64,000 bases of DNA from NCBI GenBank assembly GCA_944383695.1, contig CALWQP010000007.1, positions 38,391-102,390 on the forward strand. Direction: 5' to 3'. This stretch comes from an uncultured Mediterraneibacter sp. (lineage in GTDB: Bacteria > Bacillota > Clostridia > Lachnospirales > Lachnospiraceae). The position numbers and the translations under genes were made by a program. The notes below the pieces were generated by a model. That model searched no databases, had not been told where the DNA came from, and saw only the letters and a list, made by a program, of their open reading frames with translations. Positions 8,865 through 16,780 of this stretch are shown here, piece after piece (the stretch's first letter is position 1; each line of letters starts with the position of its first letter).

Positions 8865-9355
8865 CGCTTTATATCGAAGAGGAAGGAAATGTGACGCTGC
8901 CCTTTGACGTAAAGGAGACGGCTGAGTTCATAGTGGGGACAGTGCTGGACTGTGAGGAGTGTCCCTATGAGGCTGAAGTGAATCTTCTCCTTACCGACGA
9001 TGAAGAGATCCGCGTCATGAACCGGGAACACAGGCAGATCGACCGGGCGACGGACGTGCTCTCTTTTCCCATGCTGGAATATGAAACGCCAGGAGATCTC
9101 TCCGGTACTGAAGAGACAGCAGATGCGTTCAATCCGGAGACCGGCGAACTCATGCTGGGGGATATCGTGATATCAAAAGACCGGGTCGTGGGACAGGCAG
9201 AGGAATACGGACATTCCGTGAGGAGGGAGTATGCCTTTTTGATCGCCCACAGTATGCTCCATCTTCTTGGATATGACCATATGGAGGAAGAGGAGCGCAG
9301 ACTCATGGAGGACAGGCAGCGGGCCATCATGGAGAAAGCAGGAATACCGCGCTGA
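8861..9355 (+). CDS. ybeY: rRNA maturation endonuclease YbeY
   Basis: YbeY is a zinc-dependent single-strand endoribonuclease needed for 16S rRNA 3' processing and ribosome quality control. The 164-residue protein contains the metal-binding motif HSMLHLLGYDH (near residues 130-140), matching H-x3-H-x5-H, and the preceding RATDVLSFPM segment typical of the family. Its start overlaps the phoH stop by 4 bases (ATGA), a common translational coupling for this pair. Length and motif are normal. Confidence 0.95.
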   Translation: MTLYIEEEGNVTLPFDVKETAEFIVGTVLDCEECPYEAEVNLLLTDDEEIRVMNREHRQIDRATDVLSFPMLEYETPGDLSGTEETADAFNPETGELMLGDIVISKDRVVGQAEEYGHSVRREYAFLIAHSMLHLLGYDHMEEEERRLMEDRQRAIMEKAGIPR

Positions 9356-9387
9356 TCCGAGAATAAAGAGAGCTGGAGGAAATAGAA

Positions 9388-11067
9388 ATGGCAGATACAC
9401 CAAAGACGAGAGTTCGATCCGCTCAAAATGACGATTTTATCGCACAGGGCGCGATCCTAGCCGCGGCGACTGTCCTTACAAAGGTCATAGGCGTCATATA
9501 CAGGATCCCCCTTGCAAATATACTGGGAGACGCCGGTAATGGGTTCTATGGATATGCGTATCAGATTTATGCCATGGCGCTTATGGTCTCGTCCCTGAGT
9601 CTTCCGACTGCTGTCTCCAAGCTGGTATCCGCCAAGCTGGCAGCAGGACAGAAGAGGAATTCCGTCCGCGTATTCCGCTGTTCCATGCTCTTTGCGGTGG
9701 TCGTGGGACTGGTCATTACTGCGGCAGTTTTTTTCGGAGCAGATGCGATTTCCGTGTACGCAATGAAATCCCCTTTGAGCGTCTATGCTCTCCAGATGCT
9801 CGCGCCGGGGCTTTTCCTTGTCGCGGTCATGGCTGTGATCAGAGGATATTTCCAGGGACTTGGCTCTATGATGCCGACAGCGGTGTCGCAGATCATCGAG
9901 CAGCTTATTCGCGCGGTGGTCAGCATCATGGGTGCAAGTATGTTCGTGGACATCGGCACCCGGGCAGGCGAGAAAGCGGGAGAAGAGCTTTTGGGACCGG
10001 CATATGGCGCGGCCGGGGCAACGCTGGGGACCGTGCTGGGTGCTCTTATTGCCCTGATCTTTCTGATTTTTGTCATATGGGCTTATCGGGGACAGATGAA
10101 CAGGCAGTACCAGACAGACCGTTCCGGGAAAGAAGACAGCTACCGCAATATCCTGAAGGTGCTTGTTCTTACAGCCGTCCCGATCCTGTTCAGTACAGCA
10201 ATTTATAATATCAATCAGCTACTTGACCTTACTATTTTTAATCATATCATGGAGGCGCAGGGATATGTGGAGGAGGAATATATGGCGCTCCAGGGGATTT
10301 ATTCAGGCAAGTATGACACGCTGGTCAATGTGCCTCTTTCCATCCCATGGGCGCTGTGCTCGTCTGTAGTGCCCAGTCTGACAGCGGCAGTTGCCACCAG
10401 GTCAAGACGGCTGGTGCATGAGAAGATCGATCAGACACTGCGGCTGACGATGGTCATTACGATCCCATGCGGTATGGGCTTTCTCGTGCTGGCATCGCCG
10501 CTTATGGTGCTGCTTTATAATGACGCCAGCAAAACGCCCGCTTATCTGCTCATGATGGGATCAGTCGTTGTGGTGCTGTATGGGTGGTCGTCTATATCGA
10601 ATTCTATCCTGCATGGGCTGAACCATATATCCAGCCCGGCGAAGAACGCATGTGCCGCGCTGGTGATCCATCTTGCCGCGTTTGTAGCCATGATGGTGGC
10701 ATTTAAAATGAACGTCTATGCGCTGGCAGCGGGAAACATTGTTTTTGCCGCATGCATGTGTTATCTCAACCAGAGAAAAGTACATAAGGTGTGCGGGTTC
10801 AGGATGAATGTTATGGATACATTTGTAAAACCGCTCATTGCATCTGCTGTTATGGGAATCGTAACTTACGCAGTGCATCTGGCGATGGACCTTTTAGTGG
10901 GCGGGCGCTGGATTCCGACGATTATTGCGATTCTTACAGCGATCATTGTCTACGTAGTCGTCGTTCTCAAGATCGGGACGCTGTCAGATGAGGATATCGA
11001 GGCGCTCCCCATGGGTGCGAGGCTGCTCCGGCTGTGCAGAAAGCTGCATCTGATGCCTGCAGGATAA
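9388..11067 (+). CDS. SpoVB/MurJ-type lipid flippase (MOP superfamily)
   Basis: This is a polytopic membrane protein of the MOP flippase superfamily, in the branch containing SpoVB and other polysaccharide or lipid II flippases. Its 559 residues form roughly 14 hydrophobic helices. The N-terminal signature ATVLTKVIGVIYRIPLANILGDAGNGFYGYAYQIY is diagnostic (only part is essential: GVIYRIPL and YGYAYQIY). In sporulating Firmicutes SpoVB serves cortex peptidoglycan synthesis, while YtgP-like paralogues serve vegetative growth; sequence alone does not separate them. It starts 32 bases after ybeY with AGCTGGAGG upstream, so it may belong to the same transcript. Confidence 0.85.
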   Translation: MADTPKTRVRSAQNDDFIAQGAILAAATVLTKVIGVIYRIPLANILGDAGNGFYGYAYQIYAMALMVSSLSLPTAVSKLVSAKLAAGQKRNSVRVFRCSMLFAVVVGLVITAAVFFGADAISVYAMKSPLSVYALQMLAPGLFLVAVMAVIRGYFQGLGSMMPTAVSQIIEQLIRAVVSIMGASMFVDIGTRAGEKAGEELLGPAYGAAGATLGTVLGALIALIFLIFVIWAYRGQMNRQYQTDRSGKEDSYRNILKVLVLTAVPILFSTAIYNINQLLDLTIFNHIMEAQGYVEEEYMALQGIYSGKYDTLVNVPLSIPWALCSSVVPSLTAAVATRSRRLVHEKIDQTLRLTMVITIPCGMGFLVLASPLMVLLYNDASKTPAYLLMMGSVVVVLYGWSSISNSILHGLNHISSPAKNACAALVIHLAAFVAMMVAFKMNVYALAAGNIVFAACMCYLNQRKVHKVCGFRMNVMDTFVKPLIASAVMGIVTYAVHLAMDLLVGGRWIPTIIAILTAIIVYVVVVLKIGTLSDEDIEALPMGARLLRLCRKLHLMPAG

Positions 11068-11122
11068 GAGCAGAAAAAGCAGAGCTGCACAGTTAAACCA
11101 AGTTCTCAAAGAAGTTCAAAAT

Positions 11123-11151
11123 TGTATAAAATAAGTCAAAAAGCCAATAAT
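11123..11151 (+). promoter_or_regulatory. Forespore-type promoter candidate
   Basis: TGTATA (11123-11128) and CAATAAT (11145-11151), 16 bases apart, loosely resemble forespore sigma-F/sigma-G elements and sit just before the BofC-like gene. No sigma-A-like pair is evident. This is a weak call by eye. Confidence 0.25.
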
Positions 11152-11173
11152 GTATAAAAAAGGAGTGGAAATT

Positions 11174-11551
11174 ATGAAATCCAGATACATTATCGGCTTT
11201 TTTGCGGCATTTTTGGTATTGGGAATGCTGCTTACAGCAGGATACCGGCTCACTTATGATCATGTGATGGACAGGCAGGAGGCGCAGGCAAGGGATGAAG
11301 TGTCCGGGACTGAAAGTATTGCGGCTGAAGGAGAAAAAGTAACAAACCCTGAGGATGGAGAAGAGGGATTCTACCTGTGCGAACTTCAAGGATTTGTGGC
11401 CGTGTATCTGAGCGACCGGAAGACTATCTATGAATTTACGGAGATTCCTGTGACAGATCTGCCTGCGGAGGTACAGCAGGAGGTTGCAGAAGGGAAATAC
11501 GTTGCAACGGTAAAGGAACTGTATGCATTTCTCGAAAACTATTCCAGTTGA
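11174..11551 (+). CDS. Small membrane-anchored protein, BofC C-terminal-like
   Basis: This is a 125-residue protein with one N-terminal hydrophobic anchor (about residues 5-24), a short acidic linker and a compact C-terminal domain ending in VKELYAFLENYSS. The C-terminal pattern (a GFVAVYLS strand, an IPVTDLP step, EVQQEVAEGKYV and a final ELYAFLE helix) resembles, from memory, the BofC C-terminal domain of spore formers, where BofC inhibits the SpoIVB protease in the intermembrane space. No search was run. The start at 11174 follows AAAAAGGAGTGG; the in-frame ATG at 11150 precedes that site and is unlikely. Confidence 0.6.
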   Translation: MKSRYIIGFFAAFLVLGMLLTAGYRLTYDHVMDRQEAQARDEVSGTESIAAEGEKVTNPEDGEEGFYLCELQGFVAVYLSDRKTIYEFTEIPVTDLPAEVQQEVAEGKYVATVKELYAFLENYSS

Positions 11552-11589
11552 TGCAAGCCTGCGGAACATGGACATGGCGGATGTCTGTC

Positions 11590-11618
11590 TGGACGAAGGA
11601 GAATAAATAGTGTATAAT
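11590..11618 (+). promoter_or_regulatory. Promoter candidate for the DUF896-fthC-DUF4250 run
   Basis: TGGACG (11590-11595) and TATAAT (11613-11618) are 17 bases apart, about 70 bases before the DUF896 gene. Confidence 0.45.
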
Positions 11619-11688
11619 ACAGTCCGGTGAAAAAGAAGCGCCCGGAAAACAGCGCGTCAGACCAGGGAAAAGAGCGGAGAGGAAAAGT

Positions 11689-11910
11689 ATGGACGAACAG
11701 AAGATAAAAAGGATTAATGAGCTGTACAGAAAATCAAAGGCGGAAGGACTCACAGAGGCAGAACGTCAGGAACAGAAGGTGCTGCGCGCAGAGTATCTCG
11801 AGGCTGTGAAGCGCAATCTCAGAGGACAGCTCAATAATATCGATATTGAAGAGAAAGACGGGACAGTCATAAATCTCGGCGAAAAATATGGAAACAAAAG
11901 AGGAAATTAG
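11689..11910 (+). CDS. DUF896 (YnzC-like) protein
   Basis: This is a 73-residue protein of the DUF896/YnzC family: short, helical and charged. The family signature is clear: KIKRINELYRKSKAEGLTEAE followed by QKVLRAEYLEAVKRNLRGQL (helical hairpin) and a basic tail. In B. subtilis ynzC belongs to the SOS-regulated yneA operon, but I see no LexA-like box here. It overlaps the following gene by 23 bases, so the two are translated from one transcript. Its molecular function is unknown. Confidence 0.88.
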   Translation: MDEQKIKRINELYRKSKAEGLTEAERQEQKVLRAEYLEAVKRNLRGQLNNIDIEEKDGTVINLGEKYGNKRGN

Positions 11911-12475
11911 AAAATATGCCCTTGAGCTCAGGGCGGGGCTTCAAATGCCGCAGCGCCGCGCGGCGGAGAGGTCGATCACAGAACGCCTTGTGGAAGAACC
12001 TCTCTATGAGAACGCCCGCTGTATATACTGTTACGCATCTTTTCGCGATGAAGTGGATACCTCCGGTATTATCAGGGAATCTCTGATCCGGGAAAAGAAA
12101 GTAGCGGTTCCCAGAGTCACCGGCAGGAGAAAAATGGAGTTTTACTTTATAAAAAGTATGGCTGACTTAAGACCGGGGACCTGGAATATACCAGAGCCCG
12201 GACCATGGTGTGAAAAAGCTCCTCAGCCGGATGAAGAGACGCTGATTATCCTGCCAGGGGCTGCTTTTGACTGCTCAGGCGCACGGATCGGATACGGCGG
12301 CGGGTTTTATGACGCCTACCTTGAGAGAAACGATAAATGCAGGAAGGCGGCGCTTGCGTTTGATGTACAGTGTATGGACAAGATTCCTGTGGATGACCAT
12401 GACATCCGGGCTGAAATTATTATTACGGAAAAGGAGCTGATCACATGTTCTCAGGATTACCCGGAGACCCGGTGA
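11888..12475 (+). CDS. 5-formyltetrahydrofolate cyclo-ligase
   Basis: This enzyme converts 5-formyl-THF to 5,10-methenyl-THF using ATP, returning stored folate to one-carbon metabolism in the cytoplasm. The 195 residues include an N-terminal KEEIRKYALELR helix, VAVPRVTGRRKMEFY and the conserved nucleotide/folate loop LPGAAFDCSGARIGYGGGFYDAYL (key part RIGYGGGFYD). Length is typical (about 180-200). It overlaps DUF896 upstream by 23 bases and DUF4250 downstream by 31. It fits functionally with the metF/metH genes elsewhere in the window but is not in one operon with them. Confidence 0.92.
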   Translation: METKEEIRKYALELRAGLQMPQRRAAERSITERLVEEPLYENARCIYCYASFRDEVDTSGIIRESLIREKKVAVPRVTGRRKMEFYFIKSMADLRPGTWNIPEPGPWCEKAPQPDEETLIILPGAAFDCSGARIGYGGGFYDAYLERNDKCRKAALAFDVQCMDKIPVDDHDIRAEIIITEKELITCSQDYPETR

Positions 12476-12627
12476 TGCTTTTAGGCGTGATCAATACAAA
12501 GCTGAGAGATTTTTATCCGTCGCTGGAGGCGCTCTGTGATGACATGCAGATCGATGAAGATGAGCTGACGGAGAAGCTTGCTGCCATTGATTATACATAT
12601 GATACAAAGAGAAACCAGTTTGTTTAA
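12445..12627 (+). CDS. DUF4250 small protein
   Basis: This is a 60-residue protein matching the DUF4250 pattern as I remember it: LPGDPVMLLGVINTKLRDFYPSL, then DELTEKLAAIDYTYD and a terminal NQFV. It starts inside the end of the cyclo-ligase gene (31-base overlap), and the N-terminal LPGDPVML motif confirms that the upstream ATG is used. No function is known for the family. Its tight overlap suggests co-translation with the upstream gene. Confidence 0.8.
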   Translation: MFSGLPGDPVMLLGVINTKLRDFYPSLEALCDDMQIDEDELTEKLAAIDYTYDTKRNQFV

Positions 12628-12661
12628 CAGGTAAATGTAAGAAAAGCAGGGAAAGAAAAGT

Positions 12662-14107
12662 ATGGAGAATAAGAAAATGAATCTGGCTGAGCGGGAGATG
12701 GAAATCCCTGCATCTGAGCCGGAAAGACAATATTATTTTATTGAGCGGGCAAGGCAGGATCTGGAGAAGATGAAAGAAGCCGCAGGGCGGCAGCTTACGT
12801 TCTGCGTCACGACTTTCGGATGCCAGATGAATGCGAGAGATTCGGAAAAACTCGTAGGAATACTGGAACAGGTAGGATACATAGAAGAACCAGACGAAGA
12901 GAAAGCAGATTTCGTTATCTACAATACATGTACTGTACGCGAGAACGCCAATCAGCGTGTGTATGGAAGGCTGGGACAGCTTGGACATATCAAGAAGAAA
13001 AACCCCCACATGATGATCGCGCTCTGCGGATGTATGATGCAGAAGCCGGAGGTCGTTGAGAAGCTGAAGAAAAGCTACCGGTTTATTGACCTGATCTTTG
13101 GTACTCATAATATCTACAAGTTTGCAGAGCTGCTGGCGACCCGCATGGAATCCGGGCGCATGGTCATCGACATCTGGAAGGATACGGACAAGATCGTGGA
13201 AGATCTGCCCAGTGAAAGAAAATATCCTTTCAAGTCCGGGGTCAATATTATGTTTGGCTGCAATAATTTCTGCAGCTATTGCATCGTGCCTTATGTGAGG
13301 GGACGCGAGAGGAGCCGTGACCCGCGGGCGATCATCCGTGAGATCGAGCGCCTTGTCGCTGACGGCGTGGTGGAAGTCATGCTTCTGGGACAGAATGTCA
13401 ATTCTTATGGAAAGACGCTGGAAGAACCTATGACATTCGCGCAGCTTTTAAAAGAAATCGAGAAAATAGATGGACTTGAGAGGATACGCTTTATGACGTC
13501 TCATCCCAAAGATCTGTCGGATGAATTGATCGAAGTGATGGGGCAGTCCAGAAAAATCTGCAGACATCTCCATCTGCCGGTCCAGTCAGGGAGCAGCCGC
13601 ATCCTTGAGAAGATGAACCGCAGATATACGAAAGAACATTATCTGGAACTGGTAAAGAAGATCAGGGCAGCAGTGCCGGATATTTCCCTGACCACAGATA
13701 TCATCGTCGGTTTTCCGGGAGAAATGGAGGAAGATTTCCAGGAGACGCTGGATGTGGTGCGGCAAGTGCGGTATGATAGCGCCTTTACTTTTATTTATTC
13801 CAAACGCACCGGAACGCCTGCGGCGGCGATGGAGGAACAGGTGTCGGAGGACGTGGTGAAGGACCGGTTTGACCGGCTGCTCACGGAAGTGCAGAAAATT
13901 GCCGGAGAAATGTGCTCTGTCCATCAGGGCGCTGTGCAGACAGTGCTGGTGGAATCCGTAAATGAGCACGATCCGGAATTGATGACCGGACGACTGAGCA
14001 ACAATCTTCTTGTACATTTCCCGGGAGATGAGTCTCTAATTGGAAAACTGGTGGATGTCAGTCTGGATGAGTGCAGGGGATTCTATTACATCGGGAGACA
14101 GATTTAG
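12662..14107 (+). CDS. miaB: tRNA-2-methylthio-N6-dimethylallyladenosine synthase MiaB
   Basis: MiaB is a radical SAM methylthiotransferase that adds the 2-methylthio group to i6A37 of tRNAs. The 481 residues show an N-terminal UPF0004 domain with its three cluster cysteines (FGCQMNARDSE, NTCTVRENA and CGCM), the radical-SAM CxxxCxxC motif in CNNFCSYCIVPYVRG (near residues 200-214) and a C-terminal TRAM domain. The N-terminus carries an extension of about 50 residues before the first cysteine, common in clostridial MiaB. A strong hairpin terminator lies about 70 bases after the stop. Confidence 0.95.
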   Translation: MENKKMNLAEREMEIPASEPERQYYFIERARQDLEKMKEAAGRQLTFCVTTFGCQMNARDSEKLVGILEQVGYIEEPDEEKADFVIYNTCTVRENANQRVYGRLGQLGHIKKKNPHMMIALCGCMMQKPEVVEKLKKSYRFIDLIFGTHNIYKFAELLATRMESGRMVIDIWKDTDKIVEDLPSERKYPFKSGVNIMFGCNNFCSYCIVPYVRGRERSRDPRAIIREIERLVADGVVEVMLLGQNVNSYGKTLEEPMTFAQLLKEIEKIDGLERIRFMTSHPKDLSDELIEVMGQSRKICRHLHLPVQSGSSRILEKMNRRYTKEHYLELVKKIRAAVPDISLTTDIIVGFPGEMEEDFQETLDVVRQVRYDSAFTFIYSKRTGTPAAAMEEQVSEDVVKDRFDRLLTEVQKIAGEMCSVHQGAVQTVLVESVNEHDPELMTGRLSNNLLVHFPGDESLIGKLVDVSLDECRGFYYIGRQI

Positions 14108-14177
14108 ACAAAATGCTTGTTGCCTAAACGAATCGTAGAGTGTGGTTGCTTTTGAATTCGTTTTTTATTACTAGGAT

Positions 14178-14231
14178 AAAAAGGTCATTACTCTATAGGA
14201 AATTAGTTTTCTATGGAGTAATGACCTTTTT
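14178..14231 (+). terminator. Strong hairpin terminator after miaB
   Basis: A 21-bp stem (14178-14198 with 14211-14231, one G-U pair) with a 12-base loop is bounded by A5 on the left and T5 on the right, so it can stop transcription from both strands. The right arm also overlaps the end of the minus-strand remnant at about 14.2-14.6 kb, suggesting it was once a shared terminator for converging genes. Confidence 0.85.
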
Positions 14232-14566
14232 AAAATCAGTCGTAATAAATCCAAGCAGTTTTGCTATTTTTAGCTCTGTCCCATACATTTTTTTCAAAGG
14301 AACGCCAAAAAATTTTCAAAATCCACAGCGTTTATTTTGGTGCTGTACGCAGTCCAGAACAAATAATAAACCATGCGCTGCCGGAGAGAAAAGCGAATAG
14401 TCAAAGAAATCGGAAGTTTACCTGCGTCCACTCTTTTGCAATAGTCTTCTACGGAAAATGTGTTGATCTTAAACTGTTCTTTGAGCAGAGTCGTCATAAT
14501 ACCCTTCATAAAGATTCTCACTTTCCTGTTAAAAAAAACAATTGCCACTGTAAAATATCCAAACCA
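14217..14566 (-). pseudogene. Decayed minus-strand gene remnant (C-terminal fragment)
   Basis: On the minus strand, about 115 codons read as protein-like sequence: FMKGIMTTLLKEQF, INTFSVEDYCKRVDAG, RFSLRQRMVYYLFWTAYS and VDFENF. One extra T in a run near 14310-14315 would let it continue as FFGVPLKKMYGTELKIAKLLGF to a stop at about 14217. Upstream the frame meets a stop after WFGYF. This is therefore a frameshifted, 5'-truncated gene. From memory it resembles the C-terminal part of oxygen-independent coproporphyrinogen oxidase-like radical SAM proteins, but no catalytic part remains and the identity is uncertain. The rest of the 600-base gap between miaB and spoIIIAA holds only the terminator and a promoter candidate. 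Confidence 0.5.
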
Positions 14567-14681
14567 TATTTTTATTTAGTTTATCATATCATTATAAATA
14601 CTTCCACTGCTTATAATCCAAATCCGCCTTTTGCATAAATCATTTCCCAGAGGACGCGGCCCTCTCTGTAAACTTTTTCAG

Positions 14682-14709
14682 GAATATTTTACCACCCTGC
14701 ACATATATT
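14682..14709 (+). promoter_or_regulatory. Sigma-E-like promoter candidate for the spoIIIA operon
   Basis: GAATATT (14682-14688) fits the sigma-E -35 consensus (KMATATT) fully. CATATATT (14702-14709) fits the -10 (CATACAnT) at all but one fixed position. The 13-base spacer is slightly short. Transcription would begin just before the ribosome binding site of spoIIIAA. The operon is sigma-E dependent in B. subtilis. Confidence 0.5.
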
Positions 14710-14728
14710 GTGTAAAGAGGTGGACAAG

Positions 14729-15667
14729 ATGGAAAGAAGGGATAGAAAAGCACAGATATTGAATATTCTGGCGAAAAATGTGCGCAGGATCATTGAGGAG
14801 GATATCCCGGATATTTCCGGGCTTCAGGAAATCCGGCTCCGCACCGGGCAGCCTCTGCGGGTCCTGCGCGGAAACAGGGAAGCTGTCCTGCCTTCAGGAG
14901 GACAGCCGCATATCGTTACGAAGGAAGAGTTGAGGGAGACAATGGAGTATATCAGCCATTACTCCCTCTATGCATATGAAAATGAATTGAGGCAGGGATT
15001 CCTGACCGTAGAAGGAGGGCACAGAGTGGGAGTGGCAGGGAAAGTGATCATGGAAAAAGAAAAGGTGAAAAATATCCAGTACATATCATCCGTCAATATC
15101 CGGGTATCTCATGAGGTGCTGGGGTGCGCCGACAGGCTCCTTCCTTATATCACAAAGAACATGCAGGTGTGCCATACACTGATCATTTCACCGCCGTGCT
15201 GCGGGAAAACAACGCTTATCCGGGATCTGATCAGGCAGATATCAGACGGCAACCAGTATGTGAAGGGGTGTTCTGTCGGAGTGGTGGATGAACGCTCCGA
15301 GCTTGGAGGATGTTATCTCGGTATTGCGCAGAACCATATGGGTACGAGGACGGACATCCTCGACTGCTGTCCCAAAGCGGAAGGGATGATCATGTTGATC
15401 CGGTCCATGTCACCCCAGGTGATCGCAGTGGATGAGATCGGCACGAGTGAGGATATCCATGCGATCGAGTATGCCATGCAGTGCGGATGCAAACTGATCG
15501 CCAGTGTGCATGGGCTGGATATGGATGAGGCAACGAAGAAACCAGTGCTCGGAGAGCTGATAAGAAGAAGGATGTTCGAACGGTATGTAGTCCTTGGAAA
15601 TGGGCAACAGCCGGGAGAGATCAGGGGAGTCTATGACGAGCGGGGGAGTGTATTGTGCAGAGAGTGA
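14729..15667 (+). CDS. spoIIIAA: Stage III sporulation protein AA (ATPase)
   Basis: SpoIIIAA is the secretion-type ATPase of the mother-cell-to-forespore channel built from SpoIIIAA-AH and SpoIIQ. From the ATG at 14729 it has 312 residues. It shows an N-terminal region with GLQEIRLRTGQPL, Walker A SPPCCGKTTLIRD (about residues 152-164), a VVDERSELGG segment and Walker B VIAVDEIGT. The start was chosen because AAAGAGGTGG lies a few bases upstream; the TTG at 14708 sits inside the promoter candidate. It overlaps spoIIIAB and heads an eight-gene operon in the canonical order. Confidence 0.95.
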   Translation: MERRDRKAQILNILAKNVRRIIEEDIPDISGLQEIRLRTGQPLRVLRGNREAVLPSGGQPHIVTKEELRETMEYISHYSLYAYENELRQGFLTVEGGHRVGVAGKVIMEKEKVKNIQYISSVNIRVSHEVLGCADRLLPYITKNMQVCHTLIISPPCCGKTTLIRDLIRQISDGNQYVKGCSVGVVDERSELGGCYLGIAQNHMGTRTDILDCCPKAEGMIMLIRSMSPQVIAVDEIGTSEDIHAIEYAMQCGCKLIASVHGLDMDEATKKPVLGELIRRRMFERYVVLGNGQQPGEIRGVYDERGSVLCRE

Positions 15668-16173
15668 TAGGAGGGATACTGATCCTGATAGCGACAGGCG
15701 GAGCAGGATATGTGTATGGGAAAGAATTGAAACGATATTTGGGAAGAATGTTGTATTTCCGGTATGTGATGAGTCTGATCAAAGGCGAGATCGCATATAC
15801 ACATGCGCCGCTTCCGGAAATTTTTTCGGAAGTAGCGAGGAGGGTGAAAGCCCCATATGACCGATGGCTTATAAAAACGGCGGCGGAGATGGAAAAACGG
15901 GAGGAATATGGTTTTGCCCGGATGTGGAACCGTTGTGTGGATAAATATCTAGGGGAACTGAATTTGAAATATGAACATTCTATTCTGGTAAAAGAGCCGG
16001 GGACATTTCTTGGGAGTTTGGAGAAGGACACGCTGGATCATGCCATGCAGATGTATTTAAACCGGTTGGATCTTGAAATCGAGAAACTGCGGGAAGGGCT
16101 TTCCGCAAAGACGAGGATCAGCGGATGTCTGGGTGTGATGAGCGGTATTTTTCTCATTGTGATCCTGCTTTGA
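15655..16173 (+). CDS. spoIIIAB: Stage III sporulation protein AB
   Basis: SpoIIIAB is a membrane protein of the SpoIIIA channel, distantly related to type II/IV secretion platform proteins. The 172-residue length equals the B. subtilis protein (about 171). There are hydrophobic segments at the N-terminus (GGILILIATGGAGYVYG) and C-terminus (GCLGVMSGIFLIVILL), with a helical domain between. It starts with GTG and overlaps the end of spoIIIAA by 13 bases. Confidence 0.92.
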   Translation: MQRVIGGILILIATGGAGYVYGKELKRYLGRMLYFRYVMSLIKGEIAYTHAPLPEIFSEVARRVKAPYDRWLIKTAAEMEKREEYGFARMWNRCVDKYLGELNLKYEHSILVKEPGTFLGSLEKDTLDHAMQMYLNRLDLEIEKLREGLSAKTRISGCLGVMSGIFLIVILL

Positions 16174-16186
16174 ACATGGAGGAAGC

Positions 16187-16381
16187 ATGAATATAAGTCT
16201 TATTTTTAAGATCGCGGCGGTTGGGATACTTGTATCCATATTAAGTCAGGTGCTGAAACACAGCGGCAGGGAAGAACAGGCATTTCTGGCAAGCCTTGCA
16301 GGATTGATCCTGGTACTGTCATGGATACTGCCTTATATTTACGATCTCTTCCTGTCCATCCGGCAGCTCTTTGCACTGTGA
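16187..16381 (+). CDS. spoIIIAC: Stage III sporulation protein AC
   Basis: This is a 64-residue membrane protein with two hydrophobic helices, the expected size for SpoIIIAC. It contains ILVSILSQVLKHSGREEQAF, a family-typical link between the helices. In the channel model it is an inner membrane component embedded in the mother-cell-derived membrane. It sits between spoIIIAB and spoIIIAD with gaps of 13 and 12 bases and has its own GGAGG site. Confidence 0.92.
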   Translation: MNISLIFKIAAVGILVSILSQVLKHSGREEQAFLASLAGLILVLSWILPYIYDLFLSIRQLFAL

Positions 16382-16393
16382 GGAGGTGGCAGT

Positions 16394-16780
16394 ATGAGCA
16401 TGGTGCAGATCGGCATCATCGGCGTGATCGGAGCGGTCCTCGCGATCCAGCTAAAAGGCGGAAAAGCAGAATATGGAATCTATGTAAGCGTGGCAGTGAG
16501 CATTATCCTGTTTTCCTTTATCGTGGACAGGCTGGGAATTTTTATCAGTACAGTGGGGCAGATTGCTTCTTATATTGATATGGATGCAGGGTATCTGGCC
16601 ACCATGATGAAGATGATCGGGATTACTTATATCGCAGAATTTTCGTCCGGCATCTGTAAGGATGCAGGGTATCAGACTATAGCAGGGCAGATCGAGATAT
16701 TTGCCAAGCTGACCATACTGGCACTTGGAATGCCGGTGCTGCTGGCTCTTCTGGAGACGATCAGGGAGTTCCTGTCATGA
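16394..16780 (+). CDS. spoIIIAD: Stage III sporulation protein AD
   Basis: This is a 128-residue polytopic membrane protein of the SpoIIIA channel, related to SpoIIIAC in its N-terminal half. Four hydrophobic segments are visible, with conserved features such as GGKAEYGIYVSVA and ITYIAEFSSGICKDAGY. B. subtilis SpoIIIAD has about 133 residues. It follows a GAGGAGGTGG site and overlaps spoIIIAE by four bases (ATGA). Confidence 0.92.
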   Translation: MSMVQIGIIGVIGAVLAIQLKGGKAEYGIYVSVAVSIILFSFIVDRLGIFISTVGQIASYIDMDAGYLATMMKMIGITYIAEFSSGICKDAGYQTIAGQIEIFAKLTILALGMPVLLALLETIREFLS

